Positions 31,912 through 42,869 of a DNA stretch of 64,000 nt are shown piece by piece (position 1 is the stretch's first letter; each line of letters opens with the position of its first letter). The position numbers and the translations under genes are program-made. Under the pieces are notes generated by a model. It saw only the letters and a program-made list of their open reading frames with translations, was not told where the DNA came from and searched no databases. Origin of the DNA: Kappaphycus alvarezii (Eukaryota; Rhodophyta; Florideophyceae; Gigartinales; Solieriaceae); the NCBI GenBank assembly GCA_002205965.3, contig NADL03000082.1:62001-126000 (forward strand), given 5' to 3'.

Positions 31912-32351
31912 TGTTAGTTTGATTACTTTCTGTTGCCTCTGCTGACAGCTTACAGATACCAAAGAGACTTACAGACGACTGTTACTGTAGTTCTTTGTAC
32001 AAACTAGAACATGAACGTTACGCTTTTGCACCATACAGTAGAGTCCTGTAAGCTTGAGCTTATTTTCCTGAGATCAGCTCAAGCAGGTTTAGGGTTAGCC
32101 TCTCACCGTCGTCTACATAGCTTTCGGAAATTTTCCATCGTCGGGATGCATCAGTTGACTCAACACGGAGTATATATAACCCCCGGTCTCCCTCTATATT
32201 CTATCTGAGTAAACTTCCTCTCCACATTCTCTCCCTTCAACTCTTTTGCACACTCCCTCACTCCTTCTCTCTCTCACTTTCTCTTTCACTCTCCTTCTCT
32301 TGTTCCTTCCTTCTTTGTCTACCTCGCTCCATCTCCTACTTCTGTCTATCA
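31912..32351 (+). repeat. 5' LTR of copia element, 440 bp
   Basis: TGTTAG start, TCTATCA end. TATATATAA core promoter at about 32,171. It aligns with the solo LTR at 29,794-30,229 over its whole length. Confidence 0.85.
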
Positions 32352-32366
32352 GGTTATGAGCCCGGG
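32352..32366 (+). promoter_or_regulatory. Half-tRNA primer-binding site
   Basis: GGTTATGAGCCCGGG directly follows the LTR. Its reverse complement contains GGGCTCATAACC, the anticodon stem-loop of eukaryotic initiator tRNA-Met. Drosophila copia and related elements prime from this internal tRNA site. Confidence 0.8.
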
Positions 32367-33575
32367 CCTCTAACGCTGCTCGACGAATTGCATTTTCGTC
32401 GGCGACCGCCCAGGGTAGGGGAAAGAAACAATCTTTGCGCGGGCTAAGGACAAAAATCTGCTTTGGTTGGGCCGTGACCTTTACATCTTCTTTTCATTAT
32501 CTACTCACTTCTGTGTTGTGTTCTATCTTACGTTTGTCGTCTCTGCACTACCGATCTCGGTCCGCCTTCGTTCTATATCTCTGCACCACAGAAAACAGTT
32601 TATCTTACGGCCCGACTTCTTCCCGTTGCTACCTTTCTCGTCTTTGTGCCACATATCTAGGTTTGTTTCACGGCCCGTGGCTCTTTTCGACATGCTCATC
32701 TGTCGTTCCGCCTTTCGTCGGGTCATCGAGATCGCCCCAGACGATCCAGTCGTTTTTAAGCTCTGATTACACTCACAAGAATACTCTCGCCCCAAGTGTC
32801 GCTTCATTGAAGACTAAGCCATCGAGTCGGACGGCAAGGGTGGTGACGCCCCTTCTACCGGTACCACTGCAGACGTAATTTTCATTCCTCCTTCTCCTCC
32901 TCCCAAGAAAAATACCTTCGGAATATCCTTTCCCTTGAAAATAAAAATGCTGCTGCCGAAAATTATTCGAAGTCGCCACTCAAACTTCGCTCAAAGCTCC
33001 TTTCTGTGTCATCTACTCGTATCAAGAAGGCCAACCAAGGACTTCGGCACACCAGGCCGGCTGCTTACGTCAAAGCTGTTTCTTTGATTTCTCCCTCTCC
33101 CGGTCCTGCTGCTCCGACTCCAGTTGAGCCGACTACGTCTCTAGGTACTGTTTCTCAGTCTCCTCTGTCGCCTGCTGCTCTCCCTCTTGCATGTGCTCCT
33201 CCACCAGCAAGGGTTCGGAATCCTCTCTCCATTGAGAGCCTCTCTCTCAGGCTCCTTTTCCCGTCGCTCCTATTTATCGATATTTATTCCCTGTCCCGGG
33301 CGCTAACCTGAAGGATTTATTCCTTGCTTGGGATCTTTTCCAAATGAAGGTGTCCGAACCAAAGCAGCTCGAGCAGCACATAGGAGGTAAGAAGTTTTAG
33401 AACCGCGACGAGAGGAGAACATAAATTACTCCCTGTGTCTGCTGCAATCGCCTGTTCCAGACAAGGCACGACCGCGCCAAACAAATCAATCCTAGAAACA
33501 AGTAAACTTCATCTGGGATCACTGTTTATCTTCTTTGCTCAATCACAGTTTCCAGTCAATGTACTGCATTAAATC
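32367..33575 (+). other. Copia leader region
   Basis: A pyrimidine-rich stretch between primer site and gag with several open but unrecognised frames, including a Pro/Ser-rich one at 33,006-33,311. Unusually long for an untranslated leader, so it may hide an accessory or host-derived segment. Confidence 0.35.
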
Positions 33576-34425
33576 ATGGATTCCTCTGAACTTAGTATCG
33601 ACAATACAGAAGAGCTCCGCGATGAGAACTACCACATCTGGAAGTCCCGAATACAGATATTACTCTCATTAAGAGCAGTTGACGACCACCTCACAGAATA
33701 CCCTTCGGGAACTTCCTCAGCAGCGTCCTCTTCATGGAAGAAGGCAGATTGTAATTTATGCGCCTTTATCGGACTGACTCTCTCGAAGACACATCTTGAG
33801 CAGTTCCAACATACCAGCACCGCCAAAATCATGTGGTCTCTCATTTTCGACATGTTTGAAAAAAACTCTTTTAAACAAGTTACCTGCAAGGCATCCCTTT
33901 TAAACCGCAAAGATGAATGAAAAAGATCAGTTTGCCGCTAGAATTCGTCAGCTTGCGGCCACTCTGAAGGCAGTGTTGGTCAAAGTCGACAAAAGTGAGA
34001 TGTCCATGGCCTTTCTAAATGGACTCCCTGATCTTTTTAATAGTCTTTTTTCTGACTTTGGTGCTGCCTACATTGATGGCGACAAACTTTCGTTCGAATT
34101 CGTCCAGAGTCTACGCCATCAGGAGGAACAACGCCATGCTCAGCATGATCATGGTGACCTGAAAGCCTTGGAGTCTGCAGCACTTCTAGTCGGAGAACGT
34201 CCGAAATTCAAGCGAGATCTCTCTACAGAAATGTGCATACACTGTGGAAAACATCGCGATAGCAGTCGCTGTTTCAAAAAGCACCCCCACCTTGCTCCTG
34301 TGGGCCATCCTGTTCTAGGTCGTCCAGACAGGGCCCGTGTTGGCGGAAAGCGAATTGTAGCATTTCAACACTGTTTTACTGACGAAGAAACCAATGAACT
34401 TGTATGTCTACTGAGCATCTATTGA
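33576..34425 (+). pseudogene. Copia gag, frameshifted
   Basis: The ATG at 33,576 gives a copia-type Gag start: ENYHIWKSRIQILLSL, then ...HLEQFQHTSTAKIMWSLIF. The frame stops at 33,918, and the next one (33,913) continues through FLNGLPDLFNSLFSDFGA to CIHCGKHRDSSRC (about 34,233-34,271), a CX2CX4-6C-type knuckle in which the His/Cys spacing is altered. It would form the element particle. Confidence 0.75.
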
Positions 34426-34539
34426 AGATCCAAATTTGGCTCACTCGAATAATCCTCGTTGGGTTAAACAGGATCTATTCCGGGTGGCAGTGGTACCGAG
34501 AGTTCCAGCTGTCCGCTCAATCTCTCCGACCAAACGAAT

Positions 34540-34965
34540 GTTGTATTACAGATCATTAGCATATCAATCCCACTTTCGAATGATTGGGTTATTGAATCGG
34601 AATGCACTTCTCATGTGAGGCATGATCGCTCAGCTTTCACTACGTGTAATCCTTCTTCATTCTCTTCAGCACTCGACCTGGGAACCGAATCATCAGCGCC
34701 CATCGAAGGATCAGAAGGTGTAATCGTAACTCTTCAACGTAGTTGCGCGACATTCAAATGTGTGGTGAGGGACATTCTAAAGATCCCGAGCTGGCTCTAT
34801 CAATTACTTTCAGTACCTTTCATGGCAGATCGAGAAATCAACTCTAATTTCGATGGCAAGGGCGTTCCTCTCGTCGGTAGTACAAAAGGCTCTAAACATG
34901 CCACTAAAACACTTGTTAAAGATTTATTAACATTCAACATGCCCTATTACTCATCAATTTCTGAT
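34540..34965 (+). pseudogene. Copia protease relic
   Basis: VIESECTSHVRHDRSAFTTC corresponds to the WxxDSGCTSHM start of copia proteases, with the catalytic DSG changed to ESE. Downstream blocks LDLGTESSAPIEGSEGV and WLYQLLSVPFM fit the family order. Confidence 0.65.
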
Positions 34966-35149
34966 GCTACAAAGGTGTCCATGCTTAATTTCTTCTCAAC
35001 ACGGCACGAACGAATTGCACAAGTCAACAACAGTGCAATCAATTCAATGGTCAGAAAGAGGGCTGTATAGGGCATTAACCTCAACTAATCAAACGAGAAT
35101 GACTCTTCCGTTGGCTTTATCCTCGGCAAGTCTCGTCGTGCCCCGATTC

Positions 35150-36000
35150 CTAAGAAAAGGTATACTCGCTCTACAAAGCTCCTTGAGTTAGTTCACTGAG
35201 ATGTTTTGGGACCCGTCGAAATTCCTTCGCTTGGAGACACAAGGTTTTTTGTATCATTCATTGACGACTACTTCAAATGGACTTTCTACGCTTTGAAGTA
35301 CAATTCAAAGTTTCTGGAATGTTTCAAAAAGTAAAATGCACTCGCAGAAAGCATAAATCGATCTCTAGGGGAACTTCGCGATCATGAATTTCAACATTAA
35401 AATCCTGCTCCAGAAGAAGATCGTTTCTTGCTCAAGGCCTTGAGTTCTGACAACAGCAAGGATTATATTTCCCCGCTTCCAAGAATTTTCTCTACTCAGA
35501 AGGTATTCAACATCGGCTCAAGGTATCACACACGCCTCGGCAAAGCGTTGCTGCTGAACGAATGAATCTTACAGTTCTAAGCCTGGTCCGCTCGATGTTG
35601 CATCATAAGAGTCTTCCCAACACTTCTGAGTATAGTCTCTCTCCACCGCTGTTTGTGTTCTCAGCCAAATAGCCTCTACTGCTCCAACAGATAAATTTAC
35701 CCCATATTTCATTCGGAACGAGACAATTCCAAATACATTGCATCTGTGATTATTCTGATCAAAACGCTGGCAATTAAACACTAAAACAGACCTCCTAAAC
35801 CTGGATCTGAGACCAAAAGAGACCCTTATGATGGGTTACTCTTTGAAAAGTAAAGTTTACAAGCTTTGGGATATCGAGGCGAAAAATTGTTGTATCTCGA
35901 GATGTGATATTCCATGAGTCTTGAAATTCAGAAGTTCAACGTACTATACAAGATATCGGAGAGCATTCCGAACAAGAACTTCTAACGGTTCGAGACAAAT
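35150..36000 (+). pseudogene. Copia integrase relic
   Basis: LELVHxDVLGPVEIPSLGDTRFFVSFIDDYFKW covers the first catalytic Asp region (about 35,185-35,285) and ERMNLTVLSLVRSMLHH (about 35,555-35,610) the catalytic Glu helix. Further on come KETLMMGYSLKSKVYKLWDI and a SRCDIP remnant of the VISRDVIF end. The middle Asp region is unrecognisable and multiple stops occur. Confidence 0.75.
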
Positions 36001-36949
36001 CTTCAGTGGGAGCCATTTCCCTGCATCTGTGACTGTTACACCTATAATGTCTTTCTGGCCTCTTACGATAAGTTTCAAAGTGCTTCTAAGCTTTTATTCT
36101 GTGCAACACCGTGACAGACCACCCGCTCGCTTTCCACTAGGTCTTTCGATCGACACCGTTTTCCGCCAAGTAAGCTCGACCAGTGGAGCACAACGTCAAC
36201 GCGGTCAAACTACTTCAAGTTTCCTCCGTTGCTTAGGAATGCTTTCAGTCTGTCGAATTTGTTCCCCTATACCTGTAACTCCAGCCGTCGGGCAAAACTA
36301 AAGAACATTTTACTTTCCCGCTTTGGCATTAGTTTTTATAATCGTTCCGGACGGAGAGGTTTAATGTCCAAGGGACTTTTATTTACAATCCTTCGACTGT
36401 AGTTTATTGTCCGGAGACTCTTGCTTAAAGTCTGCGGACTGTAAAAAACGTGGTAGACTCGTGTGGTGGGTTTAGTGAGAGGCGGGGGAAGGTGGTGGTA
36501 GGTTGTGGTTGTTGATTAATGGTGGACGGGGGGAAGGCTGACTCAGTGCGATGCTACTATTAAGGAATTCGAGAAGTTCGCAAGTTGTTGTTCTCTCAAG
36601 TCCCGCAGATAGGGGTTTGAGTATCCTTCATACACTGCAGAAATCCTACGTAGGGAATTGTAGTAGAATACTGTAGTCTACCAGAGATAAATGCATGTTG
36701 ACTCTCGATGATTGCGTGTAGACCCAAATACAATATCCTGATCATTACGTGTAATTGAGGATAATAGAGAGCGTACGAAACTGGATTTATTGCAGATGTG
36801 ACAAAGAATTCACTGAAAGATTGACAGTAATTACAGTACGGTAGAATTGAGTGAATAGCTCGGTAGAAATCGCGCCGAAAACTACCTATTTTGTCACGAC
36901 CCATGCGCAAAAAAGACGGCTTTTGACAAACACGTGTCATATGTTTAGT
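36001..36949. other. Unrecognised spacer
   Basis: No conserved frame found. The copia RT that should follow integrase is absent. The left end of the Harbinger element probably lies here, but I could not find its terminal repeat. Confidence 0.3.
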
Positions 36950-37915
36950 GGGAAAAGTTGGTCAAAAGTACTCGATGTGCATGTCAAAGGTACCTTGAAG
37001 TACAGAGACTGCGACTTCATCGCAACTACGAAGCTGGCAGAGGTATTGCGCGGAGATATGGAAAGTCCGCAAGAGGATTCTCCTCTCATCTCTCAAAATG
37101 TAACTCCGAACACAGCAGCTGCGCATAAGAGTGCAATTAGACACTCGAAATTCAAACCGATCAAAAACCTTATCATAATACGAGAAATAGCAGCTTTCAA
37201 GGCACATGTCGCACCTTAAGGTCAAGTACGCACAAAATTTTAGGAAATTGCTGAGCGATGTAATGCAAACCCCATTATGCCAGAGTAGGTTACTTGAAAG
37301 GTTGTTCAAGACCGTTGCAAGCGTTTGTAAGAATGGTTTGACAAGGAAGGCAACATCAACGAGAAGCTTTCTGATATGGGTGGAGGTGAGCTTGAGGAAG
37401 TAAATGAGCTGTTGTCTCAAATGAGAGAAGCAAGGGATGAAACCATGCAGAAGAAAGAAGACGATAAAAATTCCATGAGGAGAATGGAGCAAGAGAAGGA
37501 AAGTATTGGGCGTCATTTTTAAGCAGCGGTAACTCAAAGAAATAATCGTTTCACACCTGACTACAACAGAGGGGAGTAATTCAAGTCAAGGAATGATGGA
37601 AGTCCACCGTCTGAGAAGAAGAAGCGCAAGGTTAAACGAAGTTCTTGGATCTAAGGGGAACTGGCCGCACTTGACGATTCGCAGAGGGAAGCAGACTTGG
37701 CACGATTGGAACTGGAAAGGGAACAGCGGGCCTTGGAGAGAGAAAAGAATAGCGCCACTGCCATTGAACGACGGGAGGAGCGGGCGGAGCGGATTGAAGA
37801 ACGCAATGAAGCTCAGAAAGAGCGAGCTGAGAAGCGAAAATTGCGGTTCGAAATAGAAATGACCAAGTTTAAGGAGATGATGCCCGTGAACAAGGATGCT
37901 CGCCAAGGTGACTGA
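36950..37915 (+). pseudogene. PIF/Harbinger Myb-like accessory protein relic
   Basis: A Myb/SANT-like domain is spread over 37,130-37,370 (LIIIREIAAFKAHVAP, then KF.EIAERCNANP and VVQDRCKRL.EWFDKE). Next are an acidic-helical stretch (37,380-37,520), a KKKRKV-type basic motif near 37,617, and a charged coiled coil (37,697-37,915: LEREQRALEREK...RREERAERIEERNEAQ). Several stops break it. In Harbinger elements this protein binds the termini and helps import the transposase. It converges on the transposase gene downstream. Confidence 0.65.
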
Positions 37916-38057
37916 TTTCTGTGGTTTCGGGATGTTTGGACTAATTTATTGCACTAGAAAGTTACGATGATGCGTTGGCTTTCCCTCGCGGGGGCTCGCT
38001 TCGCGCCCCCGGTACCTTGGAGACGCGGAATTATTTCCCGCCTCGCAGGGAATTATC
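37916..38057. other. Spacer between converging Harbinger genes
   Basis: Contains the GC-rich palindrome GGGGGCTCGCTTCGCGCCCCC around 37,990-38,010, a possible shared hairpin at the 3' ends. Confidence 0.45.
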
Positions 38058-39085
38058 TCAGCGACGAATGGACCTTTTAATGCAGATACGCTTTAGCGAA
38101 GGTGGGGAGCAACTGAAGTACTTAGAGGTTTGATTCGGATAAAGGCAGTTACGGAAGTTAGAAAGAAACATGCATAAGAGGTAAAGCAGCCCAACAGAGG
38201 ATTCCAATAGTTTTATTTTCCTCTTTAAATCAACACAACTGAATTGTTGCTTAAGTTCCTTAAACATCCACTCCACAGTTACCCTTCTAACCGACATGGC
38301 TTGATTGAATGCAGTCTGATACTGGTTTAGATTTGAAGCTTAACAGGGAACCTCCAAGAACCATCTGTGTTTGTATCCAGAGTCTCCGTATAATGAGTAC
38401 AGAACGCCACCTGACTGTAAGATTTCTGGTAAAGCTTCATCCAACCCTTTCCGTATGTGTATGGCCCAATCGTGGCGGCGACCCTCTATCGGTCCGAAAG
38501 AGTGTAAAAAGAGTCCTTTCGGCGATATAACAGAATGGAACTTGAGCGCATGTGACCGCTTATATCCGTTGTAATACAAATTTTGTCGTTTGTGTCCTTT
38601 CGGTCTTGATATCTTGATCACAGTTCCGTCTATGAAACTAATACAGTTACTCAATGCATTGCATTTTTCTTTGACAGCGCTAGCATATAGAGCAGCTCTT
38701 GTAGTCCACAACCGACCGTTAATTTCCAGCATCACCCTGTTACCGTTAGTAGTCATCATTTGTTCCAGCGCCTCTCAGAATATTTCTGACAGCGCCGACC
38801 ACCTCTTACCAAAAAAAGTTTCTAGGTCAATCCATCTGACAGGTCCTGACACCCTACGTAGTACAATTCAGGCAGCGAAGATGGGCTGCACCCTGTATCC
38901 ACTACAATCAGTTTGCAGTTTTATAACCCGGCCATGCCAAAGCATTCATCATGCGAGTAACGTCTTGCTTTGCTTATCTGAAATGTGCAAGACATTCGAT
39001 ATCTCCAAACGCATGGAAATTAAACACGAAATCAGTGTAGCTGATAGCATAAGCTCTTGTACATGTTTTGGTTTGCTCGGATAAG
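38058..39085 (-). pseudogene. PIF/Harbinger DDE transposase
   Basis: The minus-strand frame 38,340-38,759 holds the DDE_Tnp_4 core: SFIDGTVIKISRP (first Asp), YYNGYKRSHALKF, and LYGDSGYKHRWFLEVPC (second Asp). A single in-frame TAA at the end of that segment separates it from SVRRVTVEWMFKELKQQFSC, which includes the catalytic Glu (38,058-38,297, same frame). Upstream, 38,770-39,085, is the N-terminal part in several frames (FFGKRWSALSEIF). One stop within the core and a broken N-terminus make it inactive. It would excise and reinsert the element by cut and paste. Confidence 0.85.
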
Positions 39086-40097
39086 TTCTTGTACGCTTGG
39101 ATTTGCGAATGAAATCAGGGCTGATGTGCGAGAAAAACTAGACACTGGCGCTTCCGCCCTCTTTTTCCGCACCGTGCCGACTACACCGGCCAACATAGTT
39201 GCCCTATGAGTGGATGCAGATAAGGTATAATCAATTTGGGATACTATACTTCTCGCTGAACCTGGTCGTGATGAGACTGTTTTTCGAATACATCACCACT
39301 GCGCATGATCCTAGCAAAAGCAATACTCATTTCTTAGTGAATTCCAATTTTTCGCACAAAGATTTAATTTTCTTCACTCCCGTACTTGATGATCAATTTT
39401 CACTAACTTCTTTTGTCACAACTTTGTGAAATTTGGTAGTGAAGTCAGTTTCGTACGCTCTCAAATAATGTGACCCAGGACATGATTTGTCCTTTCGCAT
39501 TGTAGTGTAATAATAATCATCATCATCATCATCATTATTATTACTATATTTCAGTGTGACATGCTGTACTGCACTGCACCATCTTGTTTGATTTAGATTT
39601 CAAGAAGGGGGAAAATTGGGGTGTTTTAATGTATGTGTAATCATCTTTACTTCATGTATTATAAAAGACGTAACAAGCCTAGCTGGCAGTGTAAGCTAAG
39701 ATAGTTGAAGTTCGTCGCTGCCAGCTTGGGAGTACGCGCTAGGATCGATGTTGCAAAGGTGGACCATATGGTCGACGAGATTCGTTGCCGGAGGTGGTCA
39801 AGGGCCGCCGCTGGTGTACAGAACAGTCGTCGCGATATCAATTTCGCATGGGTCTCAATTACACCAGAGGTTGACTTACAGATGTTTTAATGATTGAAAA
39901 ATACTTTAGCCTATGCTCCAAAGCGCATCAAATAATTGGTACAAATGGTCGGTATGAGTGCTTTGTGTAATCAATGTGCAGGCAACGCACGTAACTGCAA
40001 GCAGCACGTAACGATGCACTCCTTACTGACTCTGGACAGAGTGTAGCTCAATTATTTTCTTCCACAACACCGACCAGGGCTCTTTCTGTCCCAATGC
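39086..40097. other. Unrecognised spacer with microsatellite
   Basis: A (ATC)n/(ATT)n microsatellite occupies about 39,508-39,544. Bases near 39,607 carry the dispersed GGGGGAAAATTGGGGTGTTTTAATG motif seen also at 13,308, 42,432 and 56,070. No gene recognised. Confidence 0.5.
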
Positions 40098-40991
40098 TCA
40101 ACTATTCTCAGGAAAGCAAGTCCTGGGCACCCTAGCCTCCACAAGGCACTCCTCCCCGGTCGCCGTCTCATACAACGACGCCATCCTACGTCTCAACAAC
40201 CGATGCAACTCCTCCTCCACGCACGACACATTCCTCAAACGACGCTCCAACTCCTCCGGCAACTTGATATCCTCCGCGCCCCTCCGATTCGCTCTCCCCC
40301 CTCCCAACAGAAACAGCCCCCAATGCTCCAAAATCTTATTGCTATGCATCTCCAAATCAACATCCACCACCAAATCAAACGTCTTCGCCAACTGCCCCAC
40401 CGCATGCCGTCCCTCCTCCCCCAATGGACACGCCCCCTCCCTATATACCCCACTATGATACGTATACAACGACCATGGATTAAACGATTCCAGAAACAAC
40501 CTCAACAACTCCATCTCCTCCTCCCCCAATTTCCCAGCCTCAGTCCTATACTCTTGCAAAAACGCCGACAATATCCTGCTCCGCGGGCGCCTCGTCGACG
40601 TCAACAGCTTGAATGCCCCGACCCGCTGCGTCAATAACTCTTTCGTGCCACCATCCAGTACAATGTGTGTACCGACCACAGCGCACCCGTCATGCACCGT
40701 GGGAAGGCATTCGCGAAGCTGGAATGACGCTTTGTCAATGTAGCTGGAGCAGGAGAGAAAGGTGCGATTGGTGTCGCGGGCCCAGTGGGAGAGGGCTCGT
40801 TGGATGGTTGTGCTGCCTGTTTTGGGGGGCTTGTTGTAGACGAGGGGAAAGTTGCATGGGGGAGGGAGGGGGAGGGGTGCGTGGGGGGTGAGGCGGAGGT
40901 GGAGGTGGAGGAGGAGTGTGTTGAAGAGGAAGAGGACTAATATGCAGAGTGAGAGGAAGGGGGCGGGGAGGGAGAATTCGCGGAGGTGCAT
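40098..40991 (-). CDS. Type II membrane carbohydrate sulfotransferase
   Basis: An intact 297-residue frame. Residues 11-31 form one hydrophobic signal-anchor, typical of Golgi type II enzymes, followed by a Pro-rich stem. The 5'-phosphosulfate-binding loop is NKPPKTGSTTI (residues 53-63) and the 3'-phosphate-binding block is TSTRRPRSRILSAF (131-144), both characteristic of PAPS-dependent sulfotransferases of the galactose/HexNAc type. It would transfer sulfate from PAPS to a polysaccharide or glycan in the Golgi lumen. In red algae such enzymes are candidates for sulfated galactan synthesis, but the acceptor here is unknown. Coding-strand composition switches from C-rich to G-rich within the gene. 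It is the best preserved host gene in the window besides the kinases. Confidence 0.88.
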   Translation of the reverse strand: MHLREFSLPAPFLSLCILVLFLFNTLLLHLHLRLTPHAPLPLPPPCNFPLVYNKPPKTGSTTIQRALSHWARDTNRTFLSCSSYIDKASFQLRECLPTVHDGCAVVGTHIVLDGGTKELLTQRVGAFKLLTSTRRPRSRILSAFLQEYRTEAGKLGEEEMELLRLFLESFNPWSLYTYHSGVYREGACPLGEEGRHAVGQLAKTFDLVVDVDLEMHSNKILEHWGLFLLGGGRANRRGAEDIKLPEELERRLRNVSCVEEELHRLLRRRMASLYETATGEECLVEARVPRTCFPENS

Positions 40992-42210
40992 GGTGCGGTT
41001 GTGGGGGGGAGGGTGTTGAGGATGGTGCGTGGGGGTTGGGGGGTGAGTTCAAGGCTTGGGAGGCAATGGTTGGAAGGTGGTGTTGTGAAGGGTCGGTTTT
41101 TGGTAACAGCTTTGGTAGCAGCTTAGGTGGAAAGGCTGTTTTACGGCTGACAGTGAAAAGCACGTTGGGTATGTTGACGAGGTGTGATGCGGACTGCGTG
41201 TCTTTGAGGGTTTTTTTGAGCGGTTCGTGAACCTCCGAGGTTGGCGGGCAGCCGTAATGTCACACGCGGCCTGCTTGATGGCTGGCTTTAAGGTGGCCAT
41301 TTTGGGAACGTAGTTTCTCCGCTATTACTGTATCGGCACGCCGTTTTGAGTCGAATTTGGATGTGTGGAAAACTTTGACATGGATCGAATAATTCTTCCA
41401 AGAGGAGAACACCCAAACCGTTCCTCAATTGCGAGTGTTGCACTACGACCGGGTGGATGTTCCGGGACGTGGGTTTTGGGTGCGGTTGGTTGGTTGGGGT
41501 GAATTGTCGCCGTTTCTTCGTACGTGATTCTGCTGAACAAGCGACTCGCATTGTGCCTTGCACATGGCGTTGTGGGGAATGACTGTGGCTTGTTTGGTTG
41601 CCTACCAAGGAGGATTGTGGGGTGCTTGAATGTTTGATATGTTCGGGTGCTTACCAAGAAGAAAGACGCCTTTACTGTGAGTTCAATGAGCCGAGCCTGG
41701 GCTCTCAGGCATTGGGAGATGCGAGAGACAAGGCACGACGAGCGACAGCTTACCAGTGAACCAAATGGTCGGAATTTGGGTAATGCAGCGCACTGTGACG
41801 CGATAGTAGGCGTTGCTCGAATGCTGTACTGTATCATATTGGATATGTTTCGAATGTTCCCTTCACCATAATCAGTTTCGCCCATTTGCGATATTTTTAT
41901 TGAAATAGTGAGGCCACCAAAAGTTGTCGAAAATTATTCACCTACTGTATCATACCTATTGTACTGCACCCAAACATTCCCCTCGTGCACCCCTCGTACG
42001 AAAGCATCACCTTTAATGATCAATACTCAGCACAGTAGTACGGGGGGAACAGTAATCATTCTCAATAGACTAGAGGAAGTGCGACGTGCAGGGCCACTAA
42101 AATTGACTAGCTTTGCAGGGGGACGCAAACATCTGCATGTTGCGGGCTACGACCAATCGCTTAAGCTGCACACGCGGACCATATGGCATAACTGAGCTTT
42201 TGACGGAGGG
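40992..42210. other. Intergenic region with one dispersed repeat
   Basis: About 41,250-41,420 is a copy of the short dispersed repeat (AATGTCACACGCGGCCTGC...CTGTATCGGC...TTTTGAGTCGAATTTGG). The rest, including 41,430-42,210, shows no gene I recognise. Confidence 0.4.
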
Positions 42211-42219
42211 AATAATTGG

Positions 42220-42294
42220 TGCTTACCCAAAGGCACGCTGCTGCGGCCGTCATGTCGAACGCCGTATGCCTGCTCGCCGGCATTGAGCCGGCCC
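42220..42294 (+). pseudogene. C-terminal fragment of an unknown protein family
   Basis: Encodes RHAAAAVMSNAVCLLAGIEP then a stop. Similar ends occur at 53,253-53,546 and 55,146-55,343, and as nucleotide relics at about 12,810 (-), 42,800 (-) and 58,540 (+). The parent gene is not recognised. Confidence 0.5.
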
Positions 42295-42639
42295 TGTAAC
42301 GAAGGTCATGTACTGTAGTGTTACCCATCAGCGACGACTTATCCCACATAACGAATTAGCTGTGTGGATATAACCGACCACATCTTCCATGCATTAAAAT
42401 AACCCAAAAATTTCCCCATATTTGGGTACTTTAATATTTGAAAGGGGAAAATTTTGGGGTCCTTTACTGATTAGGGATGCAGGATGGCTATTTTCCAAAG
42501 GCTAAGGGGGACAGAATATTTGAAAAGTGTGGTCGGTTGGGCCCCGGAATATCCTAGAGGGTTACCGGAGTAAAGATCCTTTATGATGGAAAGTCCTATT
42601 TTGCCAGCGAAGTTACCTGATATCCGTGTATGAAGCGAA

Positions 42640-42830
42640 GGGGAAAGGTTTCGGTTTTTTACTCTTGGAAGATATATCCGATCTATCGCATGGTTTCCAG
42701 ACAACCGCAATCGACTCAAAAAGGGTATACCGACACAGAAATGGGGAAGGAACTACCTAAAAAGCTACCTTCAGGCTAGCTATCTAGCAGGCCGCATTGG
42801 ACATGACGGCTGCTGAAGCAAAGAGTTTTG
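42640..42830 (-). repeat. Short dispersed repeat
   Basis: Reverse copy of the unit at 30,595-30,780. In the reverse orientation it follows directly a decayed GCAGCCGTCATGTCCAATGC end of the RHAAAVMSNA family. Confidence 0.7.
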
Positions 42831-42869
42831 CGCATACCACCAGATACGCCCGCGCCTTACTCATGCATC

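Larger units (their letters stand above)
31912..36000 (+). mobile_element. Decayed Ty1/copia retrotransposon
   Basis: 5' LTR (31,912-32,351), primer site, a long leader, gag with a zinc knuckle, protease and integrase appear in Ty1/copia order (integrase before RT). RT, RNase H and the 3' LTR are not found: similarity stops near 36,000. Stops and frameshifts are frequent, so it is an old, 3'-truncated copy. Confidence 0.85.

Noticed and set aside
32435-32878. 147-codon frame in the copia leader
   Set aside because: Low-complexity Ser/Leu sequence in a pyrimidine-rich leader, no homologous block seen.
36962-37537. Minus-strand frame of 191 codons
   Set aside because: Antisense to the Harbinger Myb-like protein, whose plus-strand motifs are recognisable.
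40203-40637. Plus-strand frame of 144 codons
   Set aside because: Antisense to the intact sulfotransferase.
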